Assembly: GCF_964656455.1 (NCBI RefSeq)
Contig: NC_135715.1
Span: 36,466,603 to 36,530,602 of the forward strand
Origin: Halichoerus grypus
Taxonomy: Eukaryota; Chordata; Mammalia; Carnivora; Phocidae
Direction: 5' to 3'
Length of the DNA: 64,000 bases
The notes beneath the pieces were generated by a model that worked only from the letters and a program-made list of their open reading frames with translations, ran no database searches and was not told the origin of the DNA. Of the stretch, positions 23,366 through 36,174 are shown in pieces; position 1 is the first letter of the stretch; each line of letters begins with the position of its first letter. The position numbers and the translations under genes were made by a program.

Positions 23366-23414
23366 AATAAATGATAGAACATTTGCTTTTATCATTGTAT
23401 CTTTCTTCAATAAA
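23336..23414 (+). terminator. cluster of candidate KLHL1 poly(A) signals
   Basis: Three AATAAA hexamers occur within 80 bp, at 23336-23341, 23366-23371 and 23409-23414, in the sense orientation about 1.05 kb after the KLHL1 stop. Clustered canonical signals are common at real 3' ends. The region is AT-rich, so one or more may be chance. Confidence 0.5.
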
Positions 23415-23915
23415 TTTTAATTCACATCTGAGTAAAAAACTGACAAGGTATACCGCAGAGACAGGCCATTTTTATTGCTTGACTTTTCAAAAAATCAAGG
23501 ACTATATATCTCTCTCAAAATGTGTACTTCCTCCTAAATATTACACTGGCACCAAATGCAGTCTTTAATTATTGCTTTCTTCTATAGTCACTGATTTGAG
23601 GCAGTTAGCAATAGTGCTTACAAAACACGTATCCCATAATGAGTGCTGATAATTGTGCAGGAGCTAGAAAAGAAAGAAAATTCCTCTTTGAGTCAATGTA
23701 AACCATGGAAAATATTGATAGTTTGTCTCAAGGAAATATTAGGAAATCTAAATTTTCCCACTGATAGCTAAATATCCCATTGACACATGTGATCAAAGTT
23801 ATTAGTCACATTTATGTCAGAAAAATTATGTCCCTAGAAGTATAAGATAGGAGGAAGTATCAATGAATTTTAAAAATTACAGGTAAAGAATGCATAACAT
23901 AAAATTTATCATCTT

Positions 23916-24116
23916 GGGGCACCTGGGTGGCTCAGTCGTTAAGCGTCTGCCTTCAACTCGGGTCATGATCCCAGGGTCCTGGGATCGAGTCCCATGTAGG
24001 GCTCAATGCTCTGCGGGAAGCCTGCTTCTCCCTCTCCCACCTCCCCTGCTTGTGTTCCCTCTCTCGCTGTCTCTCTCTCTGTCAAAAAATAAATAAAATC
24101 TTTGAAAAAGAAAAAA
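23916..24116 (+). mobile_element. Can-SINE, sense
   Basis: Full-length: head GGGGCACCTGGGTGGCTCAG, TCTC-rich middle, AATAAATAAAATC tail. A perfect 15-bp TSD (AAAATTTATCATCTT) lies at 23901-23915 and 24117-24131. It lies just downstream of the KLHL1 3' UTR. Confidence 0.96.
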
Positions 24117-24131
24117 AAAATTTATCATCTT

Positions 24132-25540
24132 AACCATTTCTAAGTATAGGTTAGTAGTGTTAATTAAGTATATTCAATTTTTTCTGCCCACATATTTTCT
24201 CCAACACATAGAACATACAGATAATATTAGCTACCTGGAATAGACAACTTAGTTTTGAAACTTGAAAGAATAGAGGAGAAGATAATGTGGTTACATCTAT
24301 TTTTTAACCAGTAAAGTTTTGTGGTGGTCATATTTAAAATTTGTTAATAAATGTATTGATATTTTTATAATATTCTTTCCTGAGAAGGAATTTACCTGAA
24401 ACAAATTTGCTGCATTCAACCAACTCTATATGTAGATCATATTAGCCTATTACTACTGCTTATATTGCATACAGTGAGTGTGTACATCAATTGACCAAAT
24501 GATGAGATTGAAGAGCACTTTGGACAATGAACTCTAAGCCTATATGAGATAGGGAGAATGGATACCGCTGTGCCAATTTGCTGAAAAGGAAACTGTTCTC
24601 CAAAGTCACATGTTAAATAAGTCCCAGCACTTGCTACATACCCTGCCATTAATCCAATCCAGGATTCTTGAAACTTGGCTCTGTCAAGTGATAATTCAGC
24701 TATGCTAAAGATCACCATTTGAGATAAAATTTCTGCTAAAAACAGGATTCACTATTTGGTTCTTTAATTAATAAGGCATATTTAAATTTAAAAAAGTATA
24801 GAAAATAGCATCAAGGAGGCTAGTTTTTCCAAGATACTGTTCAGTACTTTTATTACATTGATATCCCTGGAGTATAACTTATTTTTATAAATAGCACTGT
24901 GAAGTCTTAGAATATTCTGCAAATATTTTCAATTTTAATGATGACTATTAATGAGAATAGGAATATAAAATATGGTTCAAAATTATTTATAAAGTATGCA
25001 ATCACATCCAAATCTCCAAACACTGTAGTACTGATTTATTTTATGTTGCACATTAAAAGCCAATAAAACACAATCATACAGTTAAAATAAAATCAAAGAG
25101 GTGATATTTTAAGTTTCTCCTGGATACTGAAACAAGAGACTGAATAAGAATAGAAGCATTAGTGCAATCTCCTGAAAAATACTGGCTACCCAAAGAGTGT
25201 AAGGAGTTTAAATTATTAATTAGATTATGTATGTTTGAAGAAACCAGCAAGTCTATGTATAAAATAAAAATTTGCAACCAAACAGCTAAAACCTGTGATA
25301 ATAATTCTAAAAAAAATAACATTTAAACATAGGCTAAAATATAATATTTAAATATCTATGGTCTTATATTTCTAAATTAAAATGTTTCTATAAAAAATTT
25401 AAGATGTTGCAGCTTTGGGGAATTCTTTTAACTGTGTCCATGTCACTCATTAAACCTGTATATAGTGTTTTTAGTATTTCAAAAGAGATGAAAATTAAGT
25501 ATAAATAGGAGAAATGAGAATTAAAATTAATCTTTTAGGC
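24132..25540. other. intergenic DNA, nothing recognised
   Basis: AT-rich DNA downstream of KLHL1. Minus-strand frames of 82-93 codons have no domain or conserved pattern. Confidence 0.55.
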
Positions 25541-25541
25541 A

Positions 25542-26072
25542 TGAAGGGGAACAGAATTTGCCACCCCAAAATATTCCTCTTTGGTATAAGGATTATCTTG
25601 AGCTGGTTATTTTTTAAGAAATAGCGGACAGACAGTATAAGATACTTTTTCGTAAGGGACATTTACACTTATATGGAAAATCTCCACTTGTAAGAATGTT
25701 TCCATCTCTGTAACTGGAAGAGGAGGATGACTAAAGCTCTAGAAACTCTTAAGAAGGCAAAAACCTAAATCTGTCTAAGAATCTTATCCTTGTTTACTAT
25801 GCTTTTCTTGATAGCCTCTCATAACTGACTCCCCACTCCCAAACATTTCCTTTTATCTTTTGCTGGTGATGGTATTTAAGGTGGGTGCCTTAGGCCATTT
25901 TGGAGAGTTAGTCAGTTTTTGTGGCTATATCCCATGTACACGGGAGGTGTACATGTTATTAAACTTCTGTTTGTTTTTCTCCCGTTAATCTGTTTTATTC
26001 CAGTGAAGTCTCAGCCAAGAGCCTAAAAGGGTAAAGGAAAAATTATTTCTCTTCCCCTTTAAAGGTTTAACA
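25542..26072 (+). mobile_element. ancient ERV LTR, sense, probably solo
   Basis: It starts at TGAAGGGGAACAG, has a GGTATTTAAGGTGGG promoter-like core, then TCTCCCGTTAATCTG and GCCAAGAGCCTAAAAGGG, and ends near GGTTTAACA. It shares the 3' block layout with the LTR at 36.2-36.7 kb. No coding internal part lies next to it. It looks like an ERVL-type LTR. Confidence 0.6.
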
Positions 26073-27103
26073 GGACTTCTTCCTATAAATATCCCACTAC
26101 TACCCTACTAGATAATTTGAAAAGGCCTAGCTAGAATTGTATCATCTTATAGACTATGGTTATCTCAAATGGAAAATTAATGTCTTGTGACTATATAAAT
26201 TTTATATATTGTTTTTGCTCTAAATTTCTATAATCTGATAGTCACAATAATTAGATACTTTATATATGCAGATTCAAATTCAGAAAACATATGCATTTAT
26301 ATATTATATGCATGAATATAATTGGCACATTTTTAATTTATCGTTTTTAGATCAATTTGTGGCTTTTGGTAATTGAAACTTTATTGACATTTAAATTTCC
26401 TATCCTTGAACATAAATGAAAAGTAATACAAGCTACTACACACAAAAATATTTATGTATTCAGAATATATGAAAAACACAACGTGAAAATCAAATCACTT
26501 ATTTTATTTTATTTGCTTATTATTTCCATGACCCAGTATCAAAATCTACATGTAGCAGGCACTGTGCTCAATGGACAGTACTTGCACCCATCTAGCTCAC
26601 AGACATGAAAGAAGACAAACTAATAAATGCATGATTATGTCACATTTCAGTAATGTTGAGAAAATCTCTTCCAGAATGCTATGGAAAACATCGGAGGGAC
26701 ATCCACTTTATTTTGTGGATGTGATGCCTGAATCCTTAAGGATGATGTTAAAAGAATACTTCTTCCCTACTTCACTGGTACATGAAGAAATATTTTTTTT
26801 CCAAGACATTCCTGGTCTTTTATACCCTCTGTATCTCCTCTAAATGATAGTGAACCTAGTAGTAATGTGGTGGATGGGTGACAAGGTTGGGAAAATAAAA
26901 CAAACAAAAACAAGCAAAAATGTTCTAAACCCAGAAAACCTCCCCACAAAAGTAGTAGGAAAAAAAACAAACTTCTTTTCTTATTGAATTATCATGAAAC
27001 CGGAATGTGAGGTCCATCCCAGGCAACCTACAACTGCACAGACAGAAAGATATCCTATTCTTATATATAGCCAAACAAATACAATCCATTACCACATATT
27101 TTC

Positions 27104-28259
27104 TTTTCTCTTTCCTTATAATCGTTTATTTTTATATATAGGTATTTGTTTTTTAATCCATCTGCCATAATTTTTTTTTTAATTCCAGTTAGTTAACATA
27201 CAGTGTTATATTAGCTCTAGGTGTACAATATAGTGATTCAACACTTCCATACATCACCCGGTACTCATCACGACCACTGCACTCCTAAATCCTCTATTTA
27301 ACACATTCCCTCACCCCCTTCCTGTACTCCTCTACTCCTTCCCCTCTGGTAACCATTAGTTTGTTCTCTATAATTAAGAGTCTGTTTCTTGATCTTTCTC
27401 TCTCTTTCTTTTTTTCCCCCTTTCCTCAGTTGTTTTGTTTCTTAAATTTTACATATGAGTGAAATCATATGATATTTGTCTTTCTCTGACTTATCTTGCT
27501 TGGCATTATATTCTCTAGCTCCAACCATGTCATTGCAAATGGCAAGATTTCATTATTTTTTATGTCTGAATAATATTCCATTATATATATACCACATCTC
27601 TTTATCCATTCATCAATCAATGGACACTTGGGCTGCTTCTGTAATTTGGCTATTGTAAATACTGCTGCTGTAAACACAGGGGTGCATATTATCCCTTTGA
27701 ATTAGCATTTCATATTCTTTGGGTAAATACCCAGGAGTGCAATTGCTGGGTCATAGGGTAGTTCTATTTTTAACTTTTTGAGGAATCTCCATATTGTTTT
27801 CCAGAGTGGCTGTGCCAGTTTGCATTCCCACCAACAGTGCACGAGGGTTCCTTTTTCTCCACAGCCTCACTAACACCTGTTGTTTCTTGTGTTGTTGATT
27901 TTAGCCATTCTGACAGGTGTGAGTGATATCTCATTGTGGTTTTCACTTGTATTTCCCTGATGATGAGTGATGTCAAGCATCTTTTCATGTGTCTGTTAAC
28001 CATCTGTAGATCTTTGGAGAAATGTCTGTTCATGTCTTCTGCCCATTTTTAATTGGACTAATTGCTTTTTGGGTGTTGAGTTTTAGAAGTTCTTTATATA
28101 TTTTGGATCCTAACCCTTTATTTGATGTCATTTGCAAATATCTTCTCACATTCCGTAGGCTGCCTTTTAGTTTTGTTGATTATTTCCTTTGCTGTGCAGA
28201 AGCTTTTCATTTTGATGAAGTCCCAATAGTTTATTTTTGCTTTTGTTTCCCTTGCCTCA
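27104..28259 (-). mobile_element. L1, 5'-truncated, antisense, with 16-bp TSD
   Basis: 3' UTR in reverse (about 27180-27420), then the end of ORF2 (about 27465-28250, minus-strand motifs [31 protein letters not shown]-type) with frameshifts and stops. The perfect TSD ATTACCACATATTTTC lies at 27088-27103 and 28260-28275, fixing both ends of a roughly 1.16 kb insertion. Non-functional. Confidence 0.93.
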
Positions 28260-28409
28260 ATTACCACATATTTTCAAGATAAACAGCAACTAGTTCTCAA
28301 GTAAGAGGACTAAATAGAACCACTTGTCATAAATAGTTCATCCTAACTTTACTGGGCAATTGGGATGAGCATCTGTGTTAATCAGCTTTATCTTTGGGGG
28401 GTAATACTT

Positions 28410-29030
28410 CTCAAACTTTATGACAGCAAGTAATTTTGCAACTTGGAGCAAGGATCCCACCAAAGTTATGCTCCTACCTTCCTTCAGGAAGTAGAGATAG
28501 GGCTGCTATCTTCCCTGATGATTACATTTCAAAGAGATGGCCCTCAGTGAAGGAGGACTTCAGCTGCCTCCATTTTGATCTCAAACTTTCTAGTTGGGTT
28601 CCTCTTTCCAGCTTGTCTCTTGGTTCAGACAGAAGATGCTGAGGGAAAAGCATCCCCTGATCAGATCTGAAACTATCCTCTCAAGGAAGCTGGCCCTGAG
28701 CCAGCAAGACCCTGCCTGTGACTGACTCCAAGACAAAGATCAATTTGACTTTTACTGCCTACCTGTATGTTTCCACCCACTTCTGCCTCACAGTTTCCTT
28801 ATATAGACCTGGAAGTATTTTCAGCATTTTGGAGACAGTCTTTGAGACGTTAATCCCCTGTCTTCCTGGTGTTGGCCTCAATGAAATAAATTCCTTTCTT
28901 GTTTCACCACCACTCCTTTTTCTGCCTTTGGATTTTGTCAGCAGTGACTGGTTGGCTGAACCTGGTCTAGAGCGAGGTAGTCGTGTATCCCTGCATGCTG
29001 GCTACACCAGGTCCTTGAGAAAAAAACATT
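28410..29030 (+). mobile_element. endogenous retrovirus solo LTR (ERV1-like)
   Basis: LTR-like layout: a GC-richer U3, TATA-like TTATATAGACC (about 28798), an AATAAA-type signal in AATGAAATAAATTCC (about 28880) and a U5-like end near CTACACCAGGTCC. No gag, pol or env next to it. A 123-codon open frame within it has no domain and is taken as chance. The exact edges are uncertain. Confidence 0.6.
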
Positions 29031-29184
29031 CGTATGTCACCAAGTTGACAAAGGCCTATCTAGTTTTTGAAAATTATATTTACATATAATTCAAAGAGAG
29101 GAGAAAGTACTCAGAATTACAAATTCTCTAAAGTAAATGCTCTTGAGAAAGAGAAGGGGAGGAAAAATCTCTTCCCTCATTTCA

Positions 29185-29387
29185 TAAATCTTTTTTTTTT
29201 TTTAAAGATTTTATTTATTTGACAGAGAGAGACACAACGAGAGAGGGAACACAAGCAGGGGGAGTGGGAGAGGGAGAAGCAGGCTTCCCGCGGAGCAGGG
29301 AGCCCGATGCGGGGCTCGATCTCAGGACCCTGGGATCAGGACCTGAGCTGAAGGCAGACGCTTAACGACTGAGCCACACAGGCGCCC
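29185..29387 (-). mobile_element. Can-SINE, antisense
   Basis: Full-length element with a perfect 16-bp TSD (CTCTTCCCTCATTTCA) at 29169-29184 and 29388-29403. Close to the family consensus, so relatively young. Confidence 0.96.
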
Positions 29388-29549
29388 CTCTTCCCTCATT
29401 TCAGAGAGAATTAAACCTCTTCATTTGCATTTATTATTTGTCCTTAAAATTGATATTAGTGTATTTTTCCTCTAGTTGTTTTTCTGTCTAACTTCAGATT
29501 TGCCCTTTTTCTCTTCTTTTTTTCTCTGTGGTCAGGGTGAGGCAATGAT

Positions 29550-29858
29550 CTATGTTGGGGTGTGCAAACTAAGGGCCACAGGCCAAATGCAGCCCACTGT
29601 TTCTGTGTCTTTAAATGATTGAAAAAAATATCAGAAGAATAATATTTCAGACACATGAAAATTATGTAAAACACAAATTCCAGTGTCTATAGATAAAGTG
29701 TTATTGAAACACGGCCATGCCTCCTCCGCTATTTACTGTGGCTGCTTTCTAGCTACACCAGCAGAGTTAGTTGCAAGAGAGACCATATAATCACAAGACT
29801 TAAAATATTTACTCTGTGCACCTTTACAGAAAAAGTTTGCTGACACCTGGTCTAGGTC
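29550..29858 (+). mobile_element. hAT-type DNA transposon relic
   Basis: The ends GGGGTGTGCAAACTAAGG and AAAGTTTGCTGACACCTG form an imperfect terminal inverted repeat. The interior has GTTATTGAAACACGGCCATG and GTGGCTGCTTTCTAGCTACA, as in a common mammalian hAT MITE. Orientation follows the usual consensus. Non-coding. Confidence 0.7.
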
Positions 29859-29884
29859 CTTACTAATCAGATAATAGTCCCTGA

Positions 29885-30015
29885 ACAAGCAACTTTACTA
29901 TTACCTAGGAGCTTGTTAGAAATGCTAAATCTGGGACCCACCCAGAGCTGCTAAATGGGATCCTACTTTTTAACAAAGTATCTAATGTGACTTGTTAAAC
30001 TTTGAGAAACACCAA
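29885..30015 (+). mobile_element. MER5-like hAT relic
   Basis: GAGCTTGTTAGAAATGC, TGGGACCCACCCAGA and the end AAACTTTGAGAAACACCA match the MER5A-type layout. Old and diverged. Confidence 0.55.
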
Positions 30016-30545
30016 TGTAAGTAATTATTTCTCTGCAAACTCTATTTCCCTCTCTGGTTTTCTCAATGAAGGTATCAAGTAGGGAATCAGCAATCCTGCT
30101 CAGCTCTCATATTTAATCCATGTACTCCAGTATAAACTTTATCAGGAATAACAGTAATGTTTTAGTTCTCAACTGCTTTCCCTTGGTCTAATTTTTAACT
30201 GGTTCAGAAACTAGATGAGGAAGGGTCTACTTACTGGATTACTCCCAAAACCCAGCAGAGAAATAGTAGTGAGCTAGGTGAAGTGGGATATATGGTAAGC
30301 AGAGAGTTCCAATTATGAGAAGCTGCAATTTTTACAAAGGAAGATACAAGAGAAAGTAGATCATATGTTTACATTATACCCATTATTTTATAATCTGTTT
30401 CAGTCTTACTGAGACTGGAGAGGAAAGTAGTCCCTGGCTTCATGTAGCCAAATTTCTGGCTTATAATCAATCCGAGTGATTCTTACTGACCTCAATTCTC
30501 TTGAGATGGTAATTTTAGTTTGCTTGGGAACTAATCCCCAGTTTG

Positions 30546-30835
30546 CTTATTAGAAGGGCAAACCTATTCTGCCTACTGAGGAACTTGTATTTTCAAAATG
30601 AGACTTAGAATTCTTATATTGGTGATGGAGAAAATCAAATCCACAGCAGCAATGCCTTTTGCATTAAACTGCGAGGTAAAATTAAAAGTTTTGTATTGTT
30701 AAAATGTAAAATGAGGCATGTTAAACATTTTAAGAGTTAACTGAAAAAAATAGATTCCAGTGTGGCAGGGCCAAACCAAAAGTGGTTAAAAGCACTCCAC
30801 CTAAAGGAGTCAGGGTAAAGACTTACATAAAGGTG
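30546..30835 (+). mobile_element. LTR-like dispersed repeat, copy 1
   Basis: Shares a long collinear block with 40846-41125: GGCAAACCT, GTATTTTCAAA, GATGGAGA, CCACAGCA, TTAAACATTTTA, GATTCCA, AGTGGTTA and CTCCACCTA in the same order. It resembles an old ERVL-type LTR, but I cannot name the family. Confidence 0.55.
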
Positions 30836-30839
30836 CGGA

Positions 30840-33035
30840 AGTGAAGGAAATTACTTGACTGGCTATAGCTTAAAGCTTTGTTGACTGAGAGTGGTTGTTC
30901 TTATTAGCACTCTGATTTCATAACTTAGAGCCATTAACAAGCATATAGACTGAGGCCACCTCAGTCTAATGGACTCCTTGTTTAACTAATTTAATAGTAT
31001 TTATAGATTTTGTTGTGTTAGAAATTCATCATAACTGACTTAAGATCCTAGTAAGTAATATTAAGATTTAGGAAGTAATATTGATTTTAGATTTTAAATT
31101 TTATGTGGAAGGGTAAAAGAAAATGTGACAAAGTTTATAAACATTTGAATTTTAAAAATTAAATCATTGACTTTATTATTTTAACACATTTATTAGAATT
31201 GACTAATGTTTTTAAAGCTTTCTGTCTAAGGATAAATACTTCACAAACTTAAAACACAAGCATTATTATATTTATGAATGTAGATTAAAGTGTCAGAGGG
31301 AATTTAAATAAGCTGAAAATGGGACTGATTATTTAAGGGAATTTATATGCTTAAATTTATATAAGCACATATTAATCAGGGCCCCCTTAAAAAGTATTGT
31401 TACTATTTCATAGATTTATAACTAAATTACCAAGACTTTGAAAGTTCAATTTAGAAATTTAAGGAAAATATTATTTGTTGACATAATTATTTTTAAAAGT
31501 TGATATTTATTCTATGAAGAAAACAACCACTAATAGTATTTTTCAAATACAACGCACACACACTTAAAACCAAAAATATTGTTCATGTTTATAAAATACT
31601 GTCATATGTATTACTAATTCATCTTTATCTCAATTTTGAAAATAACAGTTTCTTCAGAATTATACTCTATCCATCACAGAACTAGGAATAGAATTCCATA
31701 ATACAGCTATAAAAATTCATTTTATTAAATAATACTAATGAGAAGATAAATATTTGCTCACATGGGCTCAAATTACCTAACTTATGGATCCTAGATTACT
31801 TACAGTAAAAAATGTACAGTGTCCTTATTTTATATAGATAATATTATACTCATTATAACTTAATATCTTTGTGTAACATAAATGTATTTCTATTCTACTG
31901 CATTTTTCCCTATCTTAGGACCAATCACCTTTGCTAGTTATTTCAACATAAATTTAAATAAATTTATTTCTCTTAGTAATAATTCAGAAAGTTAAGATAC
32001 GACTGTCTGGAAATTCACAATTATCATATCCTTTATCCTTCAGGCCCATACACAAAAATATTGAAGTCCTTTTAAAAATAATATATACTTAAATGCTTAT
32101 ATTTTTTCAAATGTCCAAAACCTGGTCCTTTCCCTCACTTCTATTCCCAGATATAAATAATGTACAATAATTGGCTGATACAAATGGCATATTTAGATTT
32201 TAACTGGTATAGAAGATGCTTACACGGAATTTATTTTTAATTCAGATGTTTGAAAAGGGGAATTATATTAAAGCTGGTTTGATGTCAGTTAAAAAATTAA
32301 GAGAATTCCTAAAGAACTGTAGGAAACTTGCTATGATGTGTACACATTAGGGAGAATAGCTAAATTGCATGTCTAAGCACTGCCTTGATTGATTTTTACT
32401 CTGATCTTCTCACCAAATTACATTTGCAAAAGTAACCATGGAGACTAAAAGCTTGACTACTGAACTGAACTAGCAAAGTAATACCAAAGAGTGTAGTGAA
32501 GGAAAGTAAAGGTGTTTTCAGAGTCAAAAAGGTGTCTTATTTTAACATACAATGCGTTACATTAATTTTTCTAAATCCTAGGAAATCAAGAGCATCTACT
32601 TACTCTCCCGAAGAGTAGGAACAGAGAAGCAGCTTAACCAGTCAACAAAATGTTTATGTTTTGATGCCTAGTCTAATATTCTATGCATTTGTTGCTTATC
32701 AAATGGTTTAGGGTATAGAAGTACATTTCTTTAAAAAATATATCACATCCCTAGACCTACATTCACAATCAGAATTAATCAGAGCTATGGTCATAAAAGG
32801 CATTATTTTAGTGGTTGAAAAACTTTTTGGACTAAATATATTCATATATTCTGATGCTATTAATTTAAACAGAACACCAATCGAAACAATCAAGAATTTT
32901 CAGAGAAATCTCAATTCTTCAATTGACTTGAATTATGCAAACATATAGAAATTACAGATCTAGGTTAAAATGAGTAAATGATTCTCTAATTTATAGAGTA
33001 AAGATAAGTTAAATGTAATATGTTCATAATGCAAT
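30840..33035. other. intergenic DNA, nothing recognised
   Basis: AT-rich, low in long open frames, with no recognisable gene or repeat. Confidence 0.55.
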
Positions 33036-33039
33036 ATAT

Positions 33040-33330
33040 TCATCTGTCAAATATTCACTAAAAACCTTCTATAATGCCAGGAATCCAAACTGGCATTGGA
33101 GGCATAATTTTAAACAACAAATGTTCTTTATATCCAGCACCATGAGAAGAAAGGCCACTTATAAGCAAATAATACCCTGAATAAGTGCTATGATAGATTT
33201 AAGTACCAGATGTAAAAGAAGTTGATCAGGGAATATCAAATTGCTCGGGGAGATGAAGAAGGATTTACGCAAGAAACTCGTATTTGTAATGATAAAAAAG
33301 TCAGGAGGAGGGATCTGAAGTAGTCTTGAA
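33040..33330. mobile_element. L2-like LINE relic
   Basis: Layout resembles the mammalian L2-type repeat (ATATTCACTAAAAACCTTCTATAATGCCAGG near the start, GATGAAGAAGGATTT near the end). Diverged. Confidence 0.4.
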
Positions 33331-33794
33331 GTGAGATGTAGAAAGCAATTATGTTCTTTCTCTAACCACTTCCCACTTGTCCCCCTGCATACCTAACACT
33401 GCTAAATTTAGGTAGGAGGAGGGTATTTCTGCTGGTCCTTTCTTCAGAGTCTCAGAAATAAATCTCACACTGTTTTCTGATGAATCCTTAGGAAATGCAA
33501 ACCTATTAATCTTGAATTCCTATGTTAACAATGCTAAGTAGCTTTAATTTGGAAAATTTTAGGGTACCTTTCTCTCTTGTGTAAGGCCTCAAGAAAAAGA
33601 ATCATTATATGTATTTATCAATCGACTTTTCTTTCTTTGGAACTATAAATTATGGATAAGAATCCAAATAGCAGGAATTACTGAATGAACTTCCATTTTA
33701 TTAGTTTAATTCAGATATGTATTTTTTTTGTCTTGTATTTGTAGTAAATTCGATAATATACAGAACATTCCCTTAAACATTCTGGAAGTATTTT

Positions 33795-33998
33795 TAGTGG
33801 TTAAGAGGTTATATTTTGGGTTCGGATCACCCGGGCTGTGTCTAGGCTCTGTCTTTTTCCAGTTATGTGAGTTGGGCAAATTACTTAACTTCTTTGTTCC
33901 AGACCTTCTTCACTGTAAGTATATTGAGAGGACTGTGAAAATTATTTAAACTACTTAGCCCAATGTCTACGCCTTGGCAAATCGTTGATAAAGGTTAA
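33795..33998 (+). mobile_element. MIR SINE relic, sense
   Basis: AGTGGTTAAGAGG, GAGTTGGGCAAATTACTTAAC and a TGATAAAGGTTAATA end fit MIR, including its conserved central core. Near full-length. Confidence 0.75.
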
Positions 33999-34029
33999 TA
34001 AAGAAAACAAAACAAATAAAAGGCCCCCC

Positions 34030-34222
34030 GTGAGAGTGCTTGGGTGGCTGAGTCGGTTAAGCGTCCACCTCTGGATTTGGGCTCAGGTCATGATCTCAGG
34101 GTTGTGAGATCAAGCCCCATGTTGGGTTCCATGCTGGGCATTAAGCCTGTTCAAGATTCTTTCTCTCCCTCTGACCACTCCATCTCTCTCTCTCTCCCTC
34201 TCTAAATAAAAAGAAAAAGAAA
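34030..34222 (+). mobile_element. Can-SINE, sense
   Basis: Diverged head GCTTGGGTGGCTGAGTCGG, TC repeat and a tail of AAAGAAAAAGAAAAAG. Weak TSD of the AAAAGGCCCC type. An older copy than its neighbour at 34.8 kb. Confidence 0.9.
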
Positions 34223-34775
34223 AAGACCCCTTTAACTGTAATACCACTATGCATGGTAAATGTTTACAGAGAAAATCAAAAGATTGTTTACTACTAGACA
34301 ATCATTTTAAGAGAAGCAATTTATGAATACATTTTTCATAAAATTTATTTATTTTCTCTGAGAAATGTACACCTATTAACAAAACCCAGGTTAACATTAG
34401 CACTAGCTCTGAATCAGAAAAAAACAACAACAAAAAACCTTTAAAAAAATATAAACTAAATAACTAGATCATCAAGTTAATTTCATACATCATGAAAGCA
34501 ATCCTGTTTGTAGTAGGGCCAGGGAAAAAAGGAAAAATTTTCTAATTCAAAGAGAAAAAAGAAAATTTTCAAAAATTAAAATACAGTTATAAATATAAAA
34601 AATTATCTATTCCTGTCATACTCAAACTCTTCCTAATGTCCATTTACCACATTCTATTCACTTTATCAATCAAAAAAGTCATGTGAAAGACCAAATTACA
34701 TAGATGATTTTAAATTCAGGCTGTTGTAATAGAAGGAATGTTCTTTAATGAAGATGTTTTAAAAGACTAGGGAGG

Positions 34776-34960
34776 TGGGCGTCTGGGTGGCTCAGTTGGT
34801 TAAGGGACTGCCTTCAGCTCAGGTCATGATCCTGGAGTCCCGGGATCAAGTCCCACATCGGGCTCCCTGCTCTGCAGGGAGTCTGCTCCTCCCTCTGACC
34901 CTCCCCCCTCTCATGTGCTCTCTCTCTCAAATAAATAAATAAAATCTTTAAAAAAAAAAT
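34776..34960 (+). mobile_element. Can-SINE, sense, with perfect TSD
   Basis: Full-length. A perfect 15-bp TSD (AAAAGACTAGGGAGG) lies at 34761-34775 and 34961-34975. The tail is AATAAATAAATAAAATCTTT followed by A. Looks young. Confidence 0.96.
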
Positions 34961-34975
34961 AAAAGACTAGGGAGG

Positions 34976-36170
34976 AAAAAGTAGGGTTCATTGTCATGGA
35001 AACGAAGGGGTTTTGAAGAAGGATGACAGTGAGTCCTATTTGAAGGCTGGAGGTGTTTAATTCTTGGAATATGCCAGAAAAGTCACACTTTTGCAGTTAG
35101 CCATTTCTCAGAACACAGAAGGGGAGGGGAGGGTCTCTCGACAAGCTTTCCAGGAAGATAGGGTTCAGATAAATTCCAATCATTCACCCCTTATTTATTC
35201 AATATTAATATGATTCCATGTTGAACAATTCAGAGACAATCCTAAGCCTCCTGAGTAGTGTGGATGAAAGGTTAACTGGAAGAGTTAAGTTAAGCGTCCA
35301 GAGGCAGGGATGCACCACCTTTAGAGTCAGTATCAGAAAACCAGAACTATTACTGCACCAGTGGGTGAGCACAGGATCATAACCTCATATACTATCCGTG
35401 AGGGATAGTCCACAGGTCTGATTTTTTTTTTTTTCTTGCAAGGGTGGGCATTGTCTTTAAAATACTTTAGTTAATTCACAAAATTTAAACACATAGAATT
35501 TGAGCAGTGAAAACCCACTTCTAACATTTTGTTGTTAATTACTAATTAACAAGCAAATTAAATTCATTCCTTTACAGTCTTCCTTCCTATATTGAACTCA
35601 CAATAAGATTTCCTCTATTCAAATCTCTTATTTTAATACAGTAGAGAAAAAAAAAAAGATGAAAAAGTCAAGATGATTGCCCTAAATTATTAGGCATTAA
35701 ATGAGCTCTTGTATTTTAAACTCCAACAGCGGTCTTTTGGAAACAGCTATAATGCTGACAGACTAGATACAGTTTTATTTTCCAAATTTTCTCTTTTTGA
35801 ATACCATAGGTTTTCTAAATTCTTTTTTTATTTCCGATGTCATCCTGATGTTTCTTGGAGTGCTCTTCAAAAGGGATAGCAAGCTTGAGATCCCTGTTAC
35901 AATTGCCACGTTGGTATTTACAGTGATGCAGACTGTCATTAATATTTTCAGTTTGTTAAAATATAAATTAGTTGTATCATGTTTATTAGGTAACTGATAA
36001 TCCTCTCAGATTCCTAAAGTTCTTTTATAAAAAGGTATAGTAACTGCCTGAGAGTGGTTGAAGTGTAATGCCTGCCAACATTATAGCTGTATTTGTTAAA
36101 AAAAAAAAAAAAAAATCCAATGTTACGTCTTCCAGTAGTCAATACCTACCTAACACTAGCATAAATATAA
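34976..36170. other. intergenic DNA, nothing recognised
   Basis: No gene found. A 66-codon open frame at 35797-35997 has hydrophobic stretches but no recognisable family. Confidence 0.5.
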
Positions 36171-36174
36171 TTTT

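Noticed and set aside
23890..24096. 68-codon frame overlapping a Can-SINE
   Set aside because: The SINE body gives recurrent short frames of this kind; similar ones occur at other SINE copies here.
28718..29089. 123-codon open frame
   Set aside because: Lies inside an LTR-like block with promoter and poly(A) features, and the translation shows no protein family.
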